This document shows positions 52,993 to 64,000 of a DNA stretch of 64,000 bases, piece by piece. The first letter of the stretch is position 1. Every line of letters begins with the position of its first letter. The notes under the pieces were generated by a model. It worked only from the letters and a program-made list of their open reading frames with translations. It had not been told where the DNA came from and searched no databases. The DNA comes from Cyanobium sp. Tous-M-B4 (GTDB lineage Bacteria > Cyanobacteriota > Cyanobacteriia > PCC-6307 > Cyanobiaceae), in assembly GCF_024345395.1 (NCBI RefSeq), contig NZ_JAGQBA010000001.1, positions 124,001-188,000 of the forward strand. The letters are read 5' to 3'. Made by a program: the position numbers and the translations under genes.

Positions 52993-53430
52993 ATGCAAGC
53001 CCTGAGAGATGCCGCCGCCACCAAGGCCTTCGGTCGGCAACTGGCGCTGCGTCTACCCGCTGGCAGCATCCTGTTGCTGGCAGGTGACCTGGGGGCCGGC
53101 AAAACCTGCCTGGTGCAGGGCCTAGCCGCCGGCCTCGGCATTGAGGAACCAATCACCAGCCCCACCTTCGCCCTCGCCCAGCACTACCCGCTAACGCCTA
53201 GCGGCGGGCTGGTGCACCTCGATCTCTACCGGCTGGAGCTACCCGCCGCCGCCGACGAACTATTCGCTCAGGAGGAGGAGGAAGCTCGAGCCCTAGGCGC
53301 CCTGCTGGCAGTGGAGTGGCCGGAGCGACTCAGCAGCGCACCGGCCGGCTGCTGGCAGATCCAGCTCAGCTTGCGCGACCCCTTGAACCCAGAAGCTGGA
53401 CGTCTGATCGAGGTGCGTTCGCCGCGCTGA
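52993..53430 (+). CDS. tsaE: tRNA threonylcarbamoyladenosine ATPase TsaE
   Basis: Predicted 145 residues from the ATG at 52993 (a GTG one codon earlier is also possible). Walker A is GDLGAGKT (31-38); SPTFALAQHYPL and VHLDLYRLE follow. It energises the TsaBD complex that makes t6A in tRNA. The upstream frame to 52834 has no family match and runs into the ahcY promoter. It ends before a hairpin and converges with the Nudix gene. Confidence 0.9.
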   Translation: MQALRDAAATKAFGRQLALRLPAGSILLLAGDLGAGKTCLVQGLAAGLGIEEPITSPTFALAQHYPLTPSGGLVHLDLYRLELPAAADELFAQEEEEARALGALLAVEWPERLSSAPAGCWQIQLSLRDPLNPEAGRLIEVRSPR

Positions 53431-53463
53431 TCGACCGGCAGGGGCAGCTTGCTGTTTTATTTG

Positions 53464-53489
53464 GCTAGCTAAGTCTTGGCTTAGCTAGC
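53464..53489. repeat. Perfect 10-bp inverted repeat overlapping the Nudix stop
   Basis: GCTAGCTAAG (53464-53473), 6-nt TCTTGG loop, CTTAGCTAGC (53480-53489). It covers the last codons and TAA of the minus-strand Nudix gene and lies between two convergent genes. No T-run follows on either strand, so it is not a classical terminator, although a long RNA hairpin is expected on both transcripts. Confidence 0.7.
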
Positions 53490-53912
53490 TGCCGCGAATG
53501 AAGTGCCCGCCCCCAACAGCGCAGCAATGATCTGGGCGTTGGCCGCCGGGAAGGGATATTCGCCCAGCTGCTCAGGTCGCACCCAGCGCACCTGCTGGGA
53601 GGCCAGCGGCTGGGGCTCGCCGCTCAAACAGGTGCACAGATGCACCACAAAGCGCAACCTCTTATGGCTGTAGGCGTGCTCCACCACGATCAGCTCCTCG
53701 CCCACCGCCACCTCAATCGCCAACTCCTCCTCCAACTCACGGCGGATCGTTTCAACGATCGGCTCACCCGGCTCCTGCTTGCCGCCGGGGAATTCCCACA
53801 AGCCCCCCAGCAAACCCTCATTGAGCCGCTGATCGATCAGCACCTCACCGGCGCCGTTGCGCACAAGCCCAACGCCGATCACCTGGAACGGCAACTCGCT
53901 GGGGGCATCCAT
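53481..53912 (-). CDS. Nudix hydrolase (MutT-like)
   Basis: Predicted 143 residues. The Nudix box is exact: G44-x5-E50-x7-R58-E59-L60-x-E62-E63 within WEFPGGKQEPGEP and IRRELEEEL. MutT-type enzymes clear 8-oxo-dGTP or similar nucleotides. The ATG at 53912 begins MDAPSELPFQVIGVGLVRNG; the frame opens to 53978 through a Cys/Arg-rich stretch that looks spurious. Its stop lies inside the inverted repeat at 53464-53489. Confidence 0.88.
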   Translation of the reverse strand: MDAPSELPFQVIGVGLVRNGAGEVLIDQRLNEGLLGGLWEFPGGKQEPGEPIVETIRRELEEELAIEVAVGEELIVVEHAYSHKRLRFVVHLCTCLSGEPQPLASQQVRWVRPEQLGEYPFPAANAQIIAALLGAGTSFAAAS

Positions 53913-54001
53913 CACGGCGTGGCAGCGGCATCGGCGGCAGCGTAGACAGCGCCCCGTGAACGTTTGTGGCTCGGCCAATTGGGCCTGAATAAGTTGGAGC
54001 C

Positions 54002-55738
54002 ATGAGCTACCTGCCGACAGACGCCTCCGACTTCGCCAGCAAGGCCATCGACGGCTTTGTAGCTGCCCATCCCCGCCACGTTCAGCGCATCGATGGCGGC
54101 GTGATCCGAATAGCGCCGATCCCCTGCGGCCAGGTGGGTGTCGTGGTGGGCGGCGGCTCCGGTCACTATCCGGCCTTTGCCGGCCTGGTGGGCCGGGGCT
54201 TAGCCGCCGGGGCCGCTTGCGGCAACATTTTTGCCTCGCCCTCGGCAGGTCAGGTGATGCGGGTGGGATTAGCCGTGGAACGAGGAGCGGGCCTGCTGCT
54301 GAGCTTCGGCAACTACGCCGGAGACGTGTTGCACTTCACGCTCGGAGCCGAACGGCTGCGGCGGCAGGGAATCGACGTGCGCATCGTGACGGTCACCGAC
54401 GACATCGCCAGCGCCCCCATTGACCAACCAGAACTGCGGCGTGGCATTGCCGGTGGCTTGGTTGTATTCAAGGTGGCAGGTGCCGCTGCCGAAGCCGGAC
54501 TGCCCCTCGACGAGGTGGAGCGGCTGGCCCGCAAAGCCAATGGCCGCATCCGCTCCCTGGGGGTGGCCTTCAGTGGCTGCACCCTGCCGGGCGCTAGCCA
54601 GCCTTTATTTGATGTGCCCAGCGGCCGCATGGCCATCGGCATGGGGCTGCACGGCGAACCGGGCCTGTCGGAAGGGCCCCTCACCGATGCCGACAGCCTG
54701 GCAGCACTACTCGTGGAACGACTGCTGGCCGAACGGCCGGCGGATGTGCCCGAGGACCAGCAACGGCTGGTGGTGCTGCTGAACGGGCTGGGCAGCTTCA
54801 AATACGAGGAGCTGTTCGTGCTCTTCGGGGCCGTTAACCAGGAGCTCCTGGCCAGGGGGGTGGTGCTGGCCGACTGTGAGTGCGGCGAGCTGGTCACCAG
54901 CCTGGATATGGCCGGGGTGTCCCTCAGCCTCTGCTGGTTGGATGCGGAGCTGGAAGGCTTCTGGAGCGCCCCCGCCGACAGCGCTGCCTACCGCCGCGGC
55001 GCCCTTGGACCTATCCCGGCGGCAGATCCCGTAGCGGAACTGGAGTCCAAACAGCAAACATCTGTCAGCAAGACTGCTACTCAAGACAGTACAGAGTTCA
55101 CAGCAGCCCAAAACGCCCTACTGGGACGCTTCGAGGCTGTGGAAAAGGCCTTGGAGCAGCGGGTTGAGGAACTCGGGGCTCTCGATGCCGTGGCCGGCGA
55201 TGGTGACCATGGCCTGGGAATGCTGCGGGGCATTCGGGGCGCCCGGCAGAGCGCCATCCACGCCTGCACCCGAGGCTGCAGCACCGGGGAGGTGCTGATG
55301 GAAGCAGGAGAAGCCTGGTCTGACCACGGCGGTGGCACCTCTGGAGCCCTGTGGGGTGGGGCCCTGCTGGCAGCCGGCAATTCGTTAGCCAGGTCAAGCG
55401 AAATAGGAGCTAAAGAAATTGCGGCAGCTTTCGTCTCCGCCTTGCAGGCCGTAGTCGCCCTCGGACAGGCGGCTCCCGGCGACAAAACCATGGTGGATGC
55501 CCTCCAGCCCTACTGCCTGAAGCTGCGCTCTGAGCTGGAGGCCGGCGTAGCCCTCGATCAAGCCCTGCAGAACGCTGCGGCAAATTGCCTACTGGCGGCA
55601 CAAGCAACCGCAGAAATGTTGCCAAAATTGGGGCGAGCACGCCCCCATGGCAGCCGCAGCCTCGGACATCCAGATCCCGGTGCCATGTCGCTTGCCTACT
55701 GCCTGATCGCAGCAACCCAGGCTCAACCGGCCACGTAA
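54002..55738 (+). CDS. Dihydroxyacetone kinase, fused DhaK-DhaL
   Basis: Predicted 578 residues, one polypeptide. The DhaK half has GGGSGHYPAF (50-59) and the substrate-binding His in MGLHGEPG (H217, which forms a hemiaminal with dihydroxyacetone in the family). A linker near 331-360 leads to DhaL: GDGDHG (399-404), GGTSGALWGGAL and RPHGSRSLGHPDPGAM. The fused form uses ATP directly, unlike the PTS-linked split form. Substrates reported for the family include dihydroxyacetone and tetruloses; here unknown. It overlaps the convergent sigma factor gene by 16 bp. Confidence 0.92.
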   Translation: MSYLPTDASDFASKAIDGFVAAHPRHVQRIDGGVIRIAPIPCGQVGVVVGGGSGHYPAFAGLVGRGLAAGAACGNIFASPSAGQVMRVGLAVERGAGLLLSFGNYAGDVLHFTLGAERLRRQGIDVRIVTVTDDIASAPIDQPELRRGIAGGLVVFKVAGAAAEAGLPLDEVERLARKANGRIRSLGVAFSGCTLPGASQPLFDVPSGRMAIGMGLHGEPGLSEGPLTDADSLAALLVERLLAERPADVPEDQQRLVVLLNGLGSFKYEELFVLFGAVNQELLARGVVLADCECGELVTSLDMAGVSLSLCWLDAELEGFWSAPADSAAYRRGALGPIPAADPVAELESKQQTSVSKTATQDSTEFTAAQNALLGRFEAVEKALEQRVEELGALDAVAGDGDHGLGMLRGIRGARQSAIHACTRGCSTGEVLMEAGEAWSDHGGGTSGALWGGALLAAGNSLARSSEIGAKEIAAAFVSALQAVVALGQAAPGDKTMVDALQPYCLKLRSELEAGVALDQALQNAAANCLLAAQATAEMLPKLGRARPHGSRSLGHPDPGAMSLAYCLIAATQAQPAT

Positions 55739-56751
55739 GCCTCAACCGCATCGCTGATGCGGCGCAAGCCGGCCAACCCGTCACGCTCCAGGTTGCGCAC
55801 CCGATCACGGCTGATGCCGAGGATGCGGCCGATACCGGTGAGGCTCATCGGCTCGCCGCCCTCGGGGTTGTCGGAGCAAGGAATGCCATAACGCATCTTC
55901 AGCACCCGCCCCTGCAGCTCCGGCAGTTGCTCCAGCAGCGCACGCAGGTCGCCCTTCAGGCACTCACCATCTACACGCTCCTCCGGCAGCTCCGCATCTC
56001 CTGCCAGCAGGTCAAGCAGTTCGGTGTCATCCCCATCGCCCACCTTCGTCTCCAAGCTCACCGGTTGGCGCGCACGGCACAGCAGATCCTTCACCTCCTC
56101 TTCCGGCAGTTCCACCGCTTCGGCAAGCTCCGTCACCGTCGGCGTGCGCCCCAACAGCTGGCTCAGTTCACGCTGACCCTTCTTAAGCTTGTTCAGTGTT
56201 TCGGTGATGTGGATTGGCAGCCGGATCGTCCGGCTCTTCTCAGCGATTGCCCGCGTGATCCCCTGGCGAATCCACCAATACGCATAAGTTGAAAATTTGT
56301 ACCCACGGGTTGGGTCGAACTTCTCAACGCCGCGCACCAAACCGATCGTGCCCTCCTGAATCAGGTCCAGCAGCTCCATATTCCGACGCGTGTACTTCTT
56401 AGCCACGCTCACCACCAGCCGCAAATTCGCAGCCACCATCCGCTCCTTGGCACGCCGGCCAGCCTGCAAGCGCTTCTTAAGTAGGGGCGCGCTCAGACCA
56501 GCGGCCTGGGCCAATTCCACCTGGCTTGGCTTGTTACCCAGCTGAACCTCCAGCTCCTGCTCAAGCTCCTCCAAACCCACCAGCTCCTGCACCTGGCGGC
56601 CCAAGGTGATCTCCTGCTCGTGGGATAGCAGCGGCACTCGGCCAATGTCCCGCAGGTAGCTGCGCACTAGGTCGCCGTCGGCCGCGGGCATGGAGCGGGC
56701 AGCCTTGTCGGGAGCAGCTGCGCTGGGTGCAGTAGCGATGGCGACGACCAC
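55723..56751 (-). CDS. Group 2 sigma-70 factor
   Basis: Predicted 342 residues, starting at GTG 56751. Regions present: 1.2 ([21 protein letters not shown]), 2.1-2.4 with [43 protein letters not shown], 3 ([16 protein letters not shown]) and 4.2 ([24 protein letters not shown]). Region 1.1 is missing, the group 2 form that cyanobacteria use for stress and circadian responses (SigB/C/D type). Exact class is not decided. mgtE follows 105 bp downstream on the same strand. Confidence 0.93.
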   Translation of the reverse strand: MVVAIATAPSAAAPDKAARSMPAADGDLVRSYLRDIGRVPLLSHEQEITLGRQVQELVGLEELEQELEVQLGNKPSQVELAQAAGLSAPLLKKRLQAGRRAKERMVAANLRLVVSVAKKYTRRNMELLDLIQEGTIGLVRGVEKFDPTRGYKFSTYAYWWIRQGITRAIAEKSRTIRLPIHITETLNKLKKGQRELSQLLGRTPTVTELAEAVELPEEEVKDLLCRARQPVSLETKVGDGDDTELLDLLAGDAELPEERVDGECLKGDLRALLEQLPELQGRVLKMRYGIPCSDNPEGGEPMSLTGIGRILGISRDRVRNLERDGLAGLRRISDAVEAYVAG

Positions 56752-56856
56752 GGCGTTGGGGCTTTGAAGATGTGTAAAGCCTAACCTGAAGAAGTGTTAA
56801 CTCCTCTCAGAAACCCCAAAACTGCGGCGACAGCTCAAGCCACTCCAAGTAGCCAC

Positions 56857-58239
56857 CTAGCCAGGCGCGGCGCGTTGCAGCAGCCAGGAGGCGGTTTGCA
56901 GGTAGATGAACACCCCAGCGACGTCGGTAGCGGTGGCAATAAAAGGGGCTGACATCAAGGCCGGATCCAGGCCTAGACGGTCAAACAGAAGCGGCAGCGC
57001 CGCGCCGGCCGTTGCAGCGAGGGTGGTGATCGCCACCAGGCTCAGGCCGGCGGCCATAGCCACTACCCAGCTGCCTGCCACGTAGGCAGCCCACGGCACC
57101 ACCGCCAGCACCATCAACAAGCCCAGCAGGGCGCCGGCCACAGCCTCGCGCCAAATCGCCCGCCAGGCGCCCATCGCCTGAATGCGCTGGGTGCTCAGGC
57201 CCCGAATCACCACGGTGGAGCTCTGGGCTCCCACATTGCCGCCGGTGCCGATCAGCAGCGGAATAAAGGCGGCGAGCACCACCACCTGCTTGAGCACCAG
57301 CTCCTGGGAAGCGATCACCGCCGAGGTGCCGCTGTTGGCCACCAGCAGCACCAGCAGCCACACCACCCGGCGCCGCGCCACGGTGAACAGATTGCTTTGG
57401 AAGTAGTCGTCTTCATCGCCAGCCTGCACGGCGCCGGCGGCATAAAGGTCGCGGGTTGCCTCCTGCTCGATCACGTCGATGACGTCGTCCACGGTGACGA
57501 TCCCCACCAGCCGCTGCTCCCGGTCCACCACCGGCACGGCCAGGAAGTCGTAGCGCTGGATGGCGCGCGCCACCTCCTCCTGGTCGGTGTCGGTGCCGAC
57601 GCTCACCACATCGCGGGTCATCAGATCGCCGATGCGCGCCTCGGGGTCGGCTGTGACCAGATCGCGCAGCGACAGGATGCCGGTGAGGTGACGGGACCCA
57701 TCAGTGACGTAGAGGGAGTAGATGGTTTCGGTGTCGCGGGCGCGGCGGCGCACTATCGCCAGGGCTTGGTCGGCGCTGTGAAACTCCTTGAGGTCGACGA
57801 ATTCGGTGGTCATCAGCCGGCCCGCCGTCTCGCTCTCATAGCCAAGAAGTTGGGCCGTGACCCGCCGCTCCGCTGGACTGAGTTCAGCCAGTAGGCGCCG
57901 CACCACCTTGGCGGGCAACTCATCAAAAAGCCGCACCCGATCATCGGGTGACATTTCTTCCACCAGCTCCAGCACCTCGCCGGAGCGCAGCCGCTCCAGC
58001 AAGGTCTGCTGTACCGCTGCATCGAGGTATTCGTAGACCTCGATGGCTTCGTCCTTTGGCAACAGCCGAAAGGCCAGGGCCTGCAGGGTGCGCGGCAAGC
58101 TGCCGATCGCTTCTGCCGCATCAACCTCCTGCACGGGGCCGAGCAGCAACTTGGCGCCGTCGTAGTTACCGGCCTCAAGCAGGCTTTCCAGCTGTTGGGC
58201 GACCACCTCGGCCACCTGAATCCCGTTGGCTTCGCTCAT
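56857..58239 (-). CDS. mgtE: Magnesium transporter MgtE
   Basis: Predicted 460 residues. The N-terminal helical domain holds ELVEEMSPDDRVRLFDELPAKVV, then a CBS pair (RLMTTEFVDLKEFHSADQAL; DLMTRDVVSVGTDTDQEEV), then five membrane helices with LLIGTGGNVGAQSSTVV lining the pore. CBS domains gate Mg entry by cytosolic Mg. ATG at 58239 chosen over the upstream GTG (58245). Divergent from the glutathione peroxidase gene. Confidence 0.94.
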   Translation of the reverse strand: MSEANGIQVAEVVAQQLESLLEAGNYDGAKLLLGPVQEVDAAEAIGSLPRTLQALAFRLLPKDEAIEVYEYLDAAVQQTLLERLRSGEVLELVEEMSPDDRVRLFDELPAKVVRRLLAELSPAERRVTAQLLGYESETAGRLMTTEFVDLKEFHSADQALAIVRRRARDTETIYSLYVTDGSRHLTGILSLRDLVTADPEARIGDLMTRDVVSVGTDTDQEEVARAIQRYDFLAVPVVDREQRLVGIVTVDDVIDVIEQEATRDLYAAGAVQAGDEDDYFQSNLFTVARRRVVWLLVLLVANSGTSAVIASQELVLKQVVVLAAFIPLLIGTGGNVGAQSSTVVIRGLSTQRIQAMGAWRAIWREAVAGALLGLLMVLAVVPWAAYVAGSWVVAMAAGLSLVAITTLAATAGAALPLLFDRLGLDPALMSAPFIATATDVAGVFIYLQTASWLLQRAAPG

Positions 58240-58326
58240 GGGCACCGCGACGCCGCAATTATGAGTTTATGGGTCGCAGCTGCCCTCGGCTCGCTATGGT
58301 CCGCCCACTTGATGACACCCGCACCA

Positions 58327-58797
58327 ATGGCTATCTCCGTGAGCAATGTGGCCGTGCGCGACGCCAAAGGCGACGAGCGCATTTTGGGCGAATGGGCCGG
58401 CAAGGTGCTGCTGATCGTGAACGTAGCCAGCCGCTGCGGCTTCACCCGCCAATACGCAGGCCTGCAGGCGCTTCAGGAGAGCTACGGCCCCCAGGGCCTG
58501 GCGGTGCTCGGCTTCCCCTGCAACGATTTCGGCGCCCAAGAGCCCGGCACGCTGCCAGAGATTCAGCAGTTCTGCTCCAGCACCTACGGCGCTGATTTTG
58601 AGTTGCTCGACAAGGTGGTAATGGCCGAAGAGCCCTACACCACCCTCAGCCAAAGCGAGCCCGCTGGCCCCGTGGCCTGGAACTTCGAGAAGTTTCTAGT
58701 GGGCAAGGATGGCACCGTGTTGGGCCGCTACAAGAGCAATGTGGAGCCCGATTCAGCTGAGCTGAAGGGCGCCATCGAAGCTGCCCTGGCCGCCTGA
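58327..58797 (+). CDS. Glutathione peroxidase, cysteine type
   Basis: Predicted 156 residues from the ATG at 58327; ATG at 58312 is an alternative. The peroxidatic residue is Cys37 in NVASRCGFT rather than selenocysteine, FPCNDFGAQEPG follows and WNFEKFLVGKDG closes the fold. A second Cys in EIQQFCSSTYG could resolve, so thioredoxin may be the actual donor, as in other non-seleno enzymes. Ends 9 bp before the convergent SH3 gene. Confidence 0.92.
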   Translation: MAISVSNVAVRDAKGDERILGEWAGKVLLIVNVASRCGFTRQYAGLQALQESYGPQGLAVLGFPCNDFGAQEPGTLPEIQQFCSSTYGADFELLDKVVMAEEPYTTLSQSEPAGPVAWNFEKFLVGKDGTVLGRYKSNVEPDSAELKGAIEAALAA

Positions 58798-58806
58798 GCG
58801 GCGGAC

Positions 58807-59129
58807 TCAACCCGCCGGCACCCAGCCACGGCGATCAGCGACCTCCACCTGCAACCAGCGCTGGCCGGAGCTGCCCCGCCAGCTGCGCAGCACCCGCAGG
58901 GGCTCACCTGGCCCAAGTTGCTGCAGGGCAGGTGCCCGTTGTTCAGGAGCGACCCGCAAAGCCACAGCACGAGTAGAAATCAAGGGATCGCTGGCGCTAC
59001 GCCGCCGCACCTCATGGGGCCTCCGATCAGCCCCTCCGGCGGGCAAACCCACGGGGGTGATCAGGGCGAAACCAAGCAGGGCCGCCCAGCGCCAAGCTGC
59101 AGACGACTGCGTCATGCGGGTGCCCGCCA

Positions 59130-59130
<1 letters not shown>
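58807..59130 (-). CDS. Secreted SH3-domain protein
   Basis: Predicted 107 residues. It begins MAGTRMTQSSAAWRWAALLG with a signal-type hydrophobic stretch (WAALLGFALITPVGLPA), then a bacterial SH3-like fold: STRAVALRVAPEQ, LGPGEPLRVLRSWRG and RWLQVEVADRRGWVPAG. Such domains bind peptidoglycan or metals in other secreted proteins. The ATG shares one base with the gyrB stop (TGATG at 59128-59132), so it is probably coupled to gyrB. Confidence 0.7.
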
Positions 59131-62161
<3,031 letters not shown>

Positions 62162-62196
62162 AGCGTTAGCGATTTCGCGATCCTTCACACCCCTGA

Positions 62197-62796
62197 ATGC
62201 CTCCACGTCCCCGTTTTGACCGCCGTGCTCCCGTGCGGGAGCTGCCCAACATCAACGACCGCATCAGCTACCCCAACCTGCGGGTGGTGGATGCCGATGG
62301 CAGTCAACTGGGGGTGATCACCCGCGAGGAGGCCCTTGAAGTGGCCAAGGACCGCGAGCTCGATCTGGTGTTGGTGAGCGAGAAGGCCGATCCGCCGGTG
62401 TGCCGGATCATGGATTACGGCAAATACAAGTTTGAACAGGAAAAGAAGGCCAAAGAAGCCAAGAAGAAGTCGCATCAGACGGAAGTAAAAGAGGTGAAGA
62501 TGCGCTACAAGATCGACTCGCACGACTATCAAGTGCGGATCGGTCAGGCGCAGCGCTTCCTTAAGGACGGCGACAAGGTGAAGTGCACCGTGATCTTCCG
62601 CGGCCGCGAAATCCAGCACACAGCCCTGGCTGAAGTGCTGCTTTACCGCATGGCCAAGGACCTCGAGGACAACGCCGAGATCCAGCAGCCCCCCAAGCGG
62701 GAAGGCCGCAACATGATCATGTTCCTGAGCCCCCGCAAGGCCGCCGCTCCAAAGGGCAACAGCAAGGCCGCCGCCGCAGCCGAAACAGCCAGCTAA
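62197..62796 (+). CDS. infC: Translation initiation factor IF-3
   Basis: Predicted 199 residues. The N-domain opens [26 protein letters not shown]; a lysine-rich linker [18 protein letters not shown] leads to the C-domain, with [26 protein letters not shown] and [18 protein letters not shown]. An Ala-rich tail follows. ATG at 62197. In cyanobacteria infC is often followed by a gntR gene and cysE; the gntR is here and the rest lies beyond the window. Confidence 0.96.
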   Translation: MPPRPRFDRRAPVRELPNINDRISYPNLRVVDADGSQLGVITREEALEVAKDRELDLVLVSEKADPPVCRIMDYGKYKFEQEKKAKEAKKKSHQTEVKEVKMRYKIDSHDYQVRIGQAQRFLKDGDKVKCTVIFRGREIQHTALAEVLLYRMAKDLEDNAEIQQPPKREGRNMIMFLSPRKAAAPKGNSKAAAAAETAS

Positions 62797-62851
62797 ACCT
62801 GCGGGCAGAAAAAGCGGAAGCGCTGGGGCATTGAGCTTGTGTCCAGAGTTT

Positions 62852-62866
62852 TGTACAGCCCGTACA
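62852..62866. promoter_or_regulatory. Candidate operator upstream of the GntR-type gene
   Basis: TGTAC-AGCCC-GTACA is a perfect inverted repeat with a 5-nt spacer, 151 bp before the GntR start and 55 bp after infC. GntR-family proteins bind such palindromes as dimers and often autoregulate. It differs from the cyanobacterial SOS box RGTACNNNDGTWCB, which has a 4-nt spacer. A candidate only. Confidence 0.45.
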
Positions 62867-63017
62867 GAATTCAGGAACTTTTCTTACGCACACCACTCAA
62901 ACCAGCCAGAGCAGCCGCACTCTCCCAACCGGCACACGCGCGTATGCCAACAGGGGGATTGTCCCCAGGGCCAAGCCTCTTTATGGTGGCCACCAGCCCA
63001 ATTGGCCCAACCCCGGC

Positions 63018-64000
63018 GTGCGATTCCACATTCAGCAGGAAAGCGACATCCCGGCGTCGACGCAGCTCTACAACCAGATCTGCTTCGCCATTGCGGCCCG
63101 CCACTACCCGCCGGGGCACCGATTGCCCAGCACCAGGCAGCTGGCGATGCAAACAGGCCTGCACCGCAACACGATCAGCAAGGTGTATCGCCAGCTGGAA
63201 ACCGACGGCGTTGTTGAGGCGATGGCTGGGTCGGGCATCTATGTGCGCGACCAGCAAAAGCCGCGGGAAATCAAGCCGCCGCCGGGCCCCAGGGGCAGGC
63301 CTCTGCCGGACATCGACCGTCAGGTGCGCCAAAGCGTCGATGGCCTGCTCAATGCCGGCTGCACCCTGCAGCAGGGCCGCGACCTACTCACTCGCGAGAT
63401 CGACTGGCGCCTGCGCTGCGGCGCCCGGGTGCTGGTCAGCACCCCCCGCGAGGACATCGGCGCATCGATGCTGATCGCCGAGGAGCTCAGCCCCAGCCTG
63501 GAGGTGCCGGTGGAGGTGGTGCCGATGGAGGAGCTGGCGGCGGTGCTCACCGAATCCAACAACGGCACGGTGGTGACCAGCCGCTACTTCCTACAGCCGG
63601 TGGAGGAGATTGCCAAGCAGCACGGCGTGCGGGCGGTGGCCGTTGATCTCAACGATTTTCGCCACGAGCTCGACCTGCTCAAGGAGTTGCGCCAGGGCAG
63701 CTGCGTGGGCTTGGTGAGCATCAGCCCAGGCATCCTGAGGGCCGCCGAGGTGATCCTGCACAGCATGCGCGGCAACGAGCTGCTGGTGATGACCGCCAAC
63801 CCCGACACCGGCAGCCGCCTGCTGGCCCTGCTGCGGGCCGCCAGCCACGTGCTCTGCGACCGCCCCAGCCTGCCTCTGGTGGAGCAGAGCCTGCGCCAAA
63901 ACAGGGCCCAACTAATACGGATGCCGGTAGTGCACTGCGCCCAGAGCTACCTAGGCACCGCCACCATCGACGGCCTGCGCAAAGAAATCGGCCTACTGGC
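63018..64000 (+). CDS. GntR-family transcriptional regulator, C-terminus cut by window
   Basis: About 327 codons lie in the window, starting at GTG 63018; no stop is reached. The N-terminal winged helix is seen: STQLYNQICFAIAARHYPPGHRLPSTRQLAMQTGLHRNTISKVYRQLE then DGVVEAMAGSGIYVRD. The following 230 residues form an effector-type domain with RVLVSTPREDIGASMLIAEELSP and VVTSRYFLQPVEEIAKQ, resembling a periplasmic-binding or sugar-isomerase-like fold. The target and ligand are unknown. The promoter region holds the inverted repeat at 62852-62866. A non-ATG start and the missing end explain why the frame may look incomplete. Confidence 0.85.
   Translation, partial: MRFHIQQESDIPASTQLYNQICFAIAARHYPPGHRLPSTRQLAMQTGLHRNTISKVYRQLETDGVVEAMAGSGIYVRDQQKPREIKPPPGPRGRPLPDIDRQVRQSVDGLLNAGCTLQQGRDLLTREIDWRLRCGARVLVSTPREDIGASMLIAEELSPSLEVPVEVVPMEELAAVLTESNNGTVVTSRYFLQPVEEIAKQHGVRAVAVDLNDFRHELDLLKELRQGSCVGLVSISPGILRAAEVILHSMRGNELLVMTANPDTGSRLLALLRAASHVLCDRPSLPLVEQSLRQNRAQLIRMPVVHCAQSYLGTATIDGLRKEIGLL

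Noticed and set aside
56752-56856. RpaB HLR1 sites upstream of the group 2 sigma gene
   Set aside because: Two TTAACA/TTTACA-like half sites occur, but their spacing is far from the 10-bp phase of HLR1.
62852-62866. LexA/SOS box
   Set aside because: The palindrome has a 5-nt spacer, whereas the cyanobacterial box RGTACNNNDGTWCB requires 4; GntR operator is favoured.

Overview
The window is cyanobacterial chromosome. Markers are psaC (photosystem I), ndhS (NDH-1 ferredoxin-docking subunit), heme oxygenase, an MgtE/SigB-type gene complement and a class A RNase P RNA with cyanobacterial ends. High GC, very tight gene packing, the psaC-acpP-fabF-tkt-thiC order and the miaA-infC-gntR order point to a picocyanobacterium of the Synechococcus/Cyanobium lineage, probably a high-GC freshwater or brackish strain. 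No prophage, insertion sequence or CRISPR array was seen. Genus is inferred from gene order and composition, not from a search.

Layout. 1-12.3 kb: the start of a UvrD/PcrA helicase, a glycosyltransferase, heme oxygenase, then an icd-glcF-permease chain with stop/start overlaps, a DUF1537 sugar-acid kinase, a GlcE-like flavoprotein, a hydrolase, a methyltransferase and a Kef-type antiporter. 12.4-17.4 kb: a phosphoketolase-glycogen phosphorylase operon. 17.4-22.1 kb: two small unknown genes, a 453-bp gene-free stretch, a repeat-built surface-type protein with DxDxDG loops and an AraC regulator. 22.2-27.7 kb: tRNA-Arg(CCU), rnpB, rnc, ndhS, rimM, mannose-1-phosphate guanylyltransferase, glmS. 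27.7-33.3 kb: psaC, acpP, fabF, tkt and TPP-riboswitch-controlled thiC. 33.3-37.8 kb: a minus-strand run (ruvB, TPR protein, M20 peptidase, small membrane protein, HEAT protein) feeding towards the riboswitch, plus smpB. 37.8-43.7 kb: a divergent sulfur block with cysK and a membrane kinase on one side and egtB-egtD plus two small unknown genes on the other. 43.8-50.2 kb: mreB-mreC-mreD, an orphan lipoprotein binding protein, an OmpR-type regulator and lysS on the minus strand. 50.3-64 kb: ssb, dedA, ahcY, tsaE, a Nudix protein, a fused DhaK-DhaL kinase, a group 2 sigma factor, mgtE, a glutathione peroxidase, gyrB, miaA, infC and a GntR regulator cut by the window end.

How the genes fit together. 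Most of the window is housekeeping: photosynthetic electron transport, fatty acid synthesis, Calvin/pentose phosphate carbon flow, cell shape, tRNA and ribosome maturation. The accessory signals are the egt cluster with its two undescribed partner proteins, the surface-type protein with a recent internal duplication, the glycolate-linked cluster containing an orphan sugar-acid kinase, and the orphan binding protein in the mre cluster.
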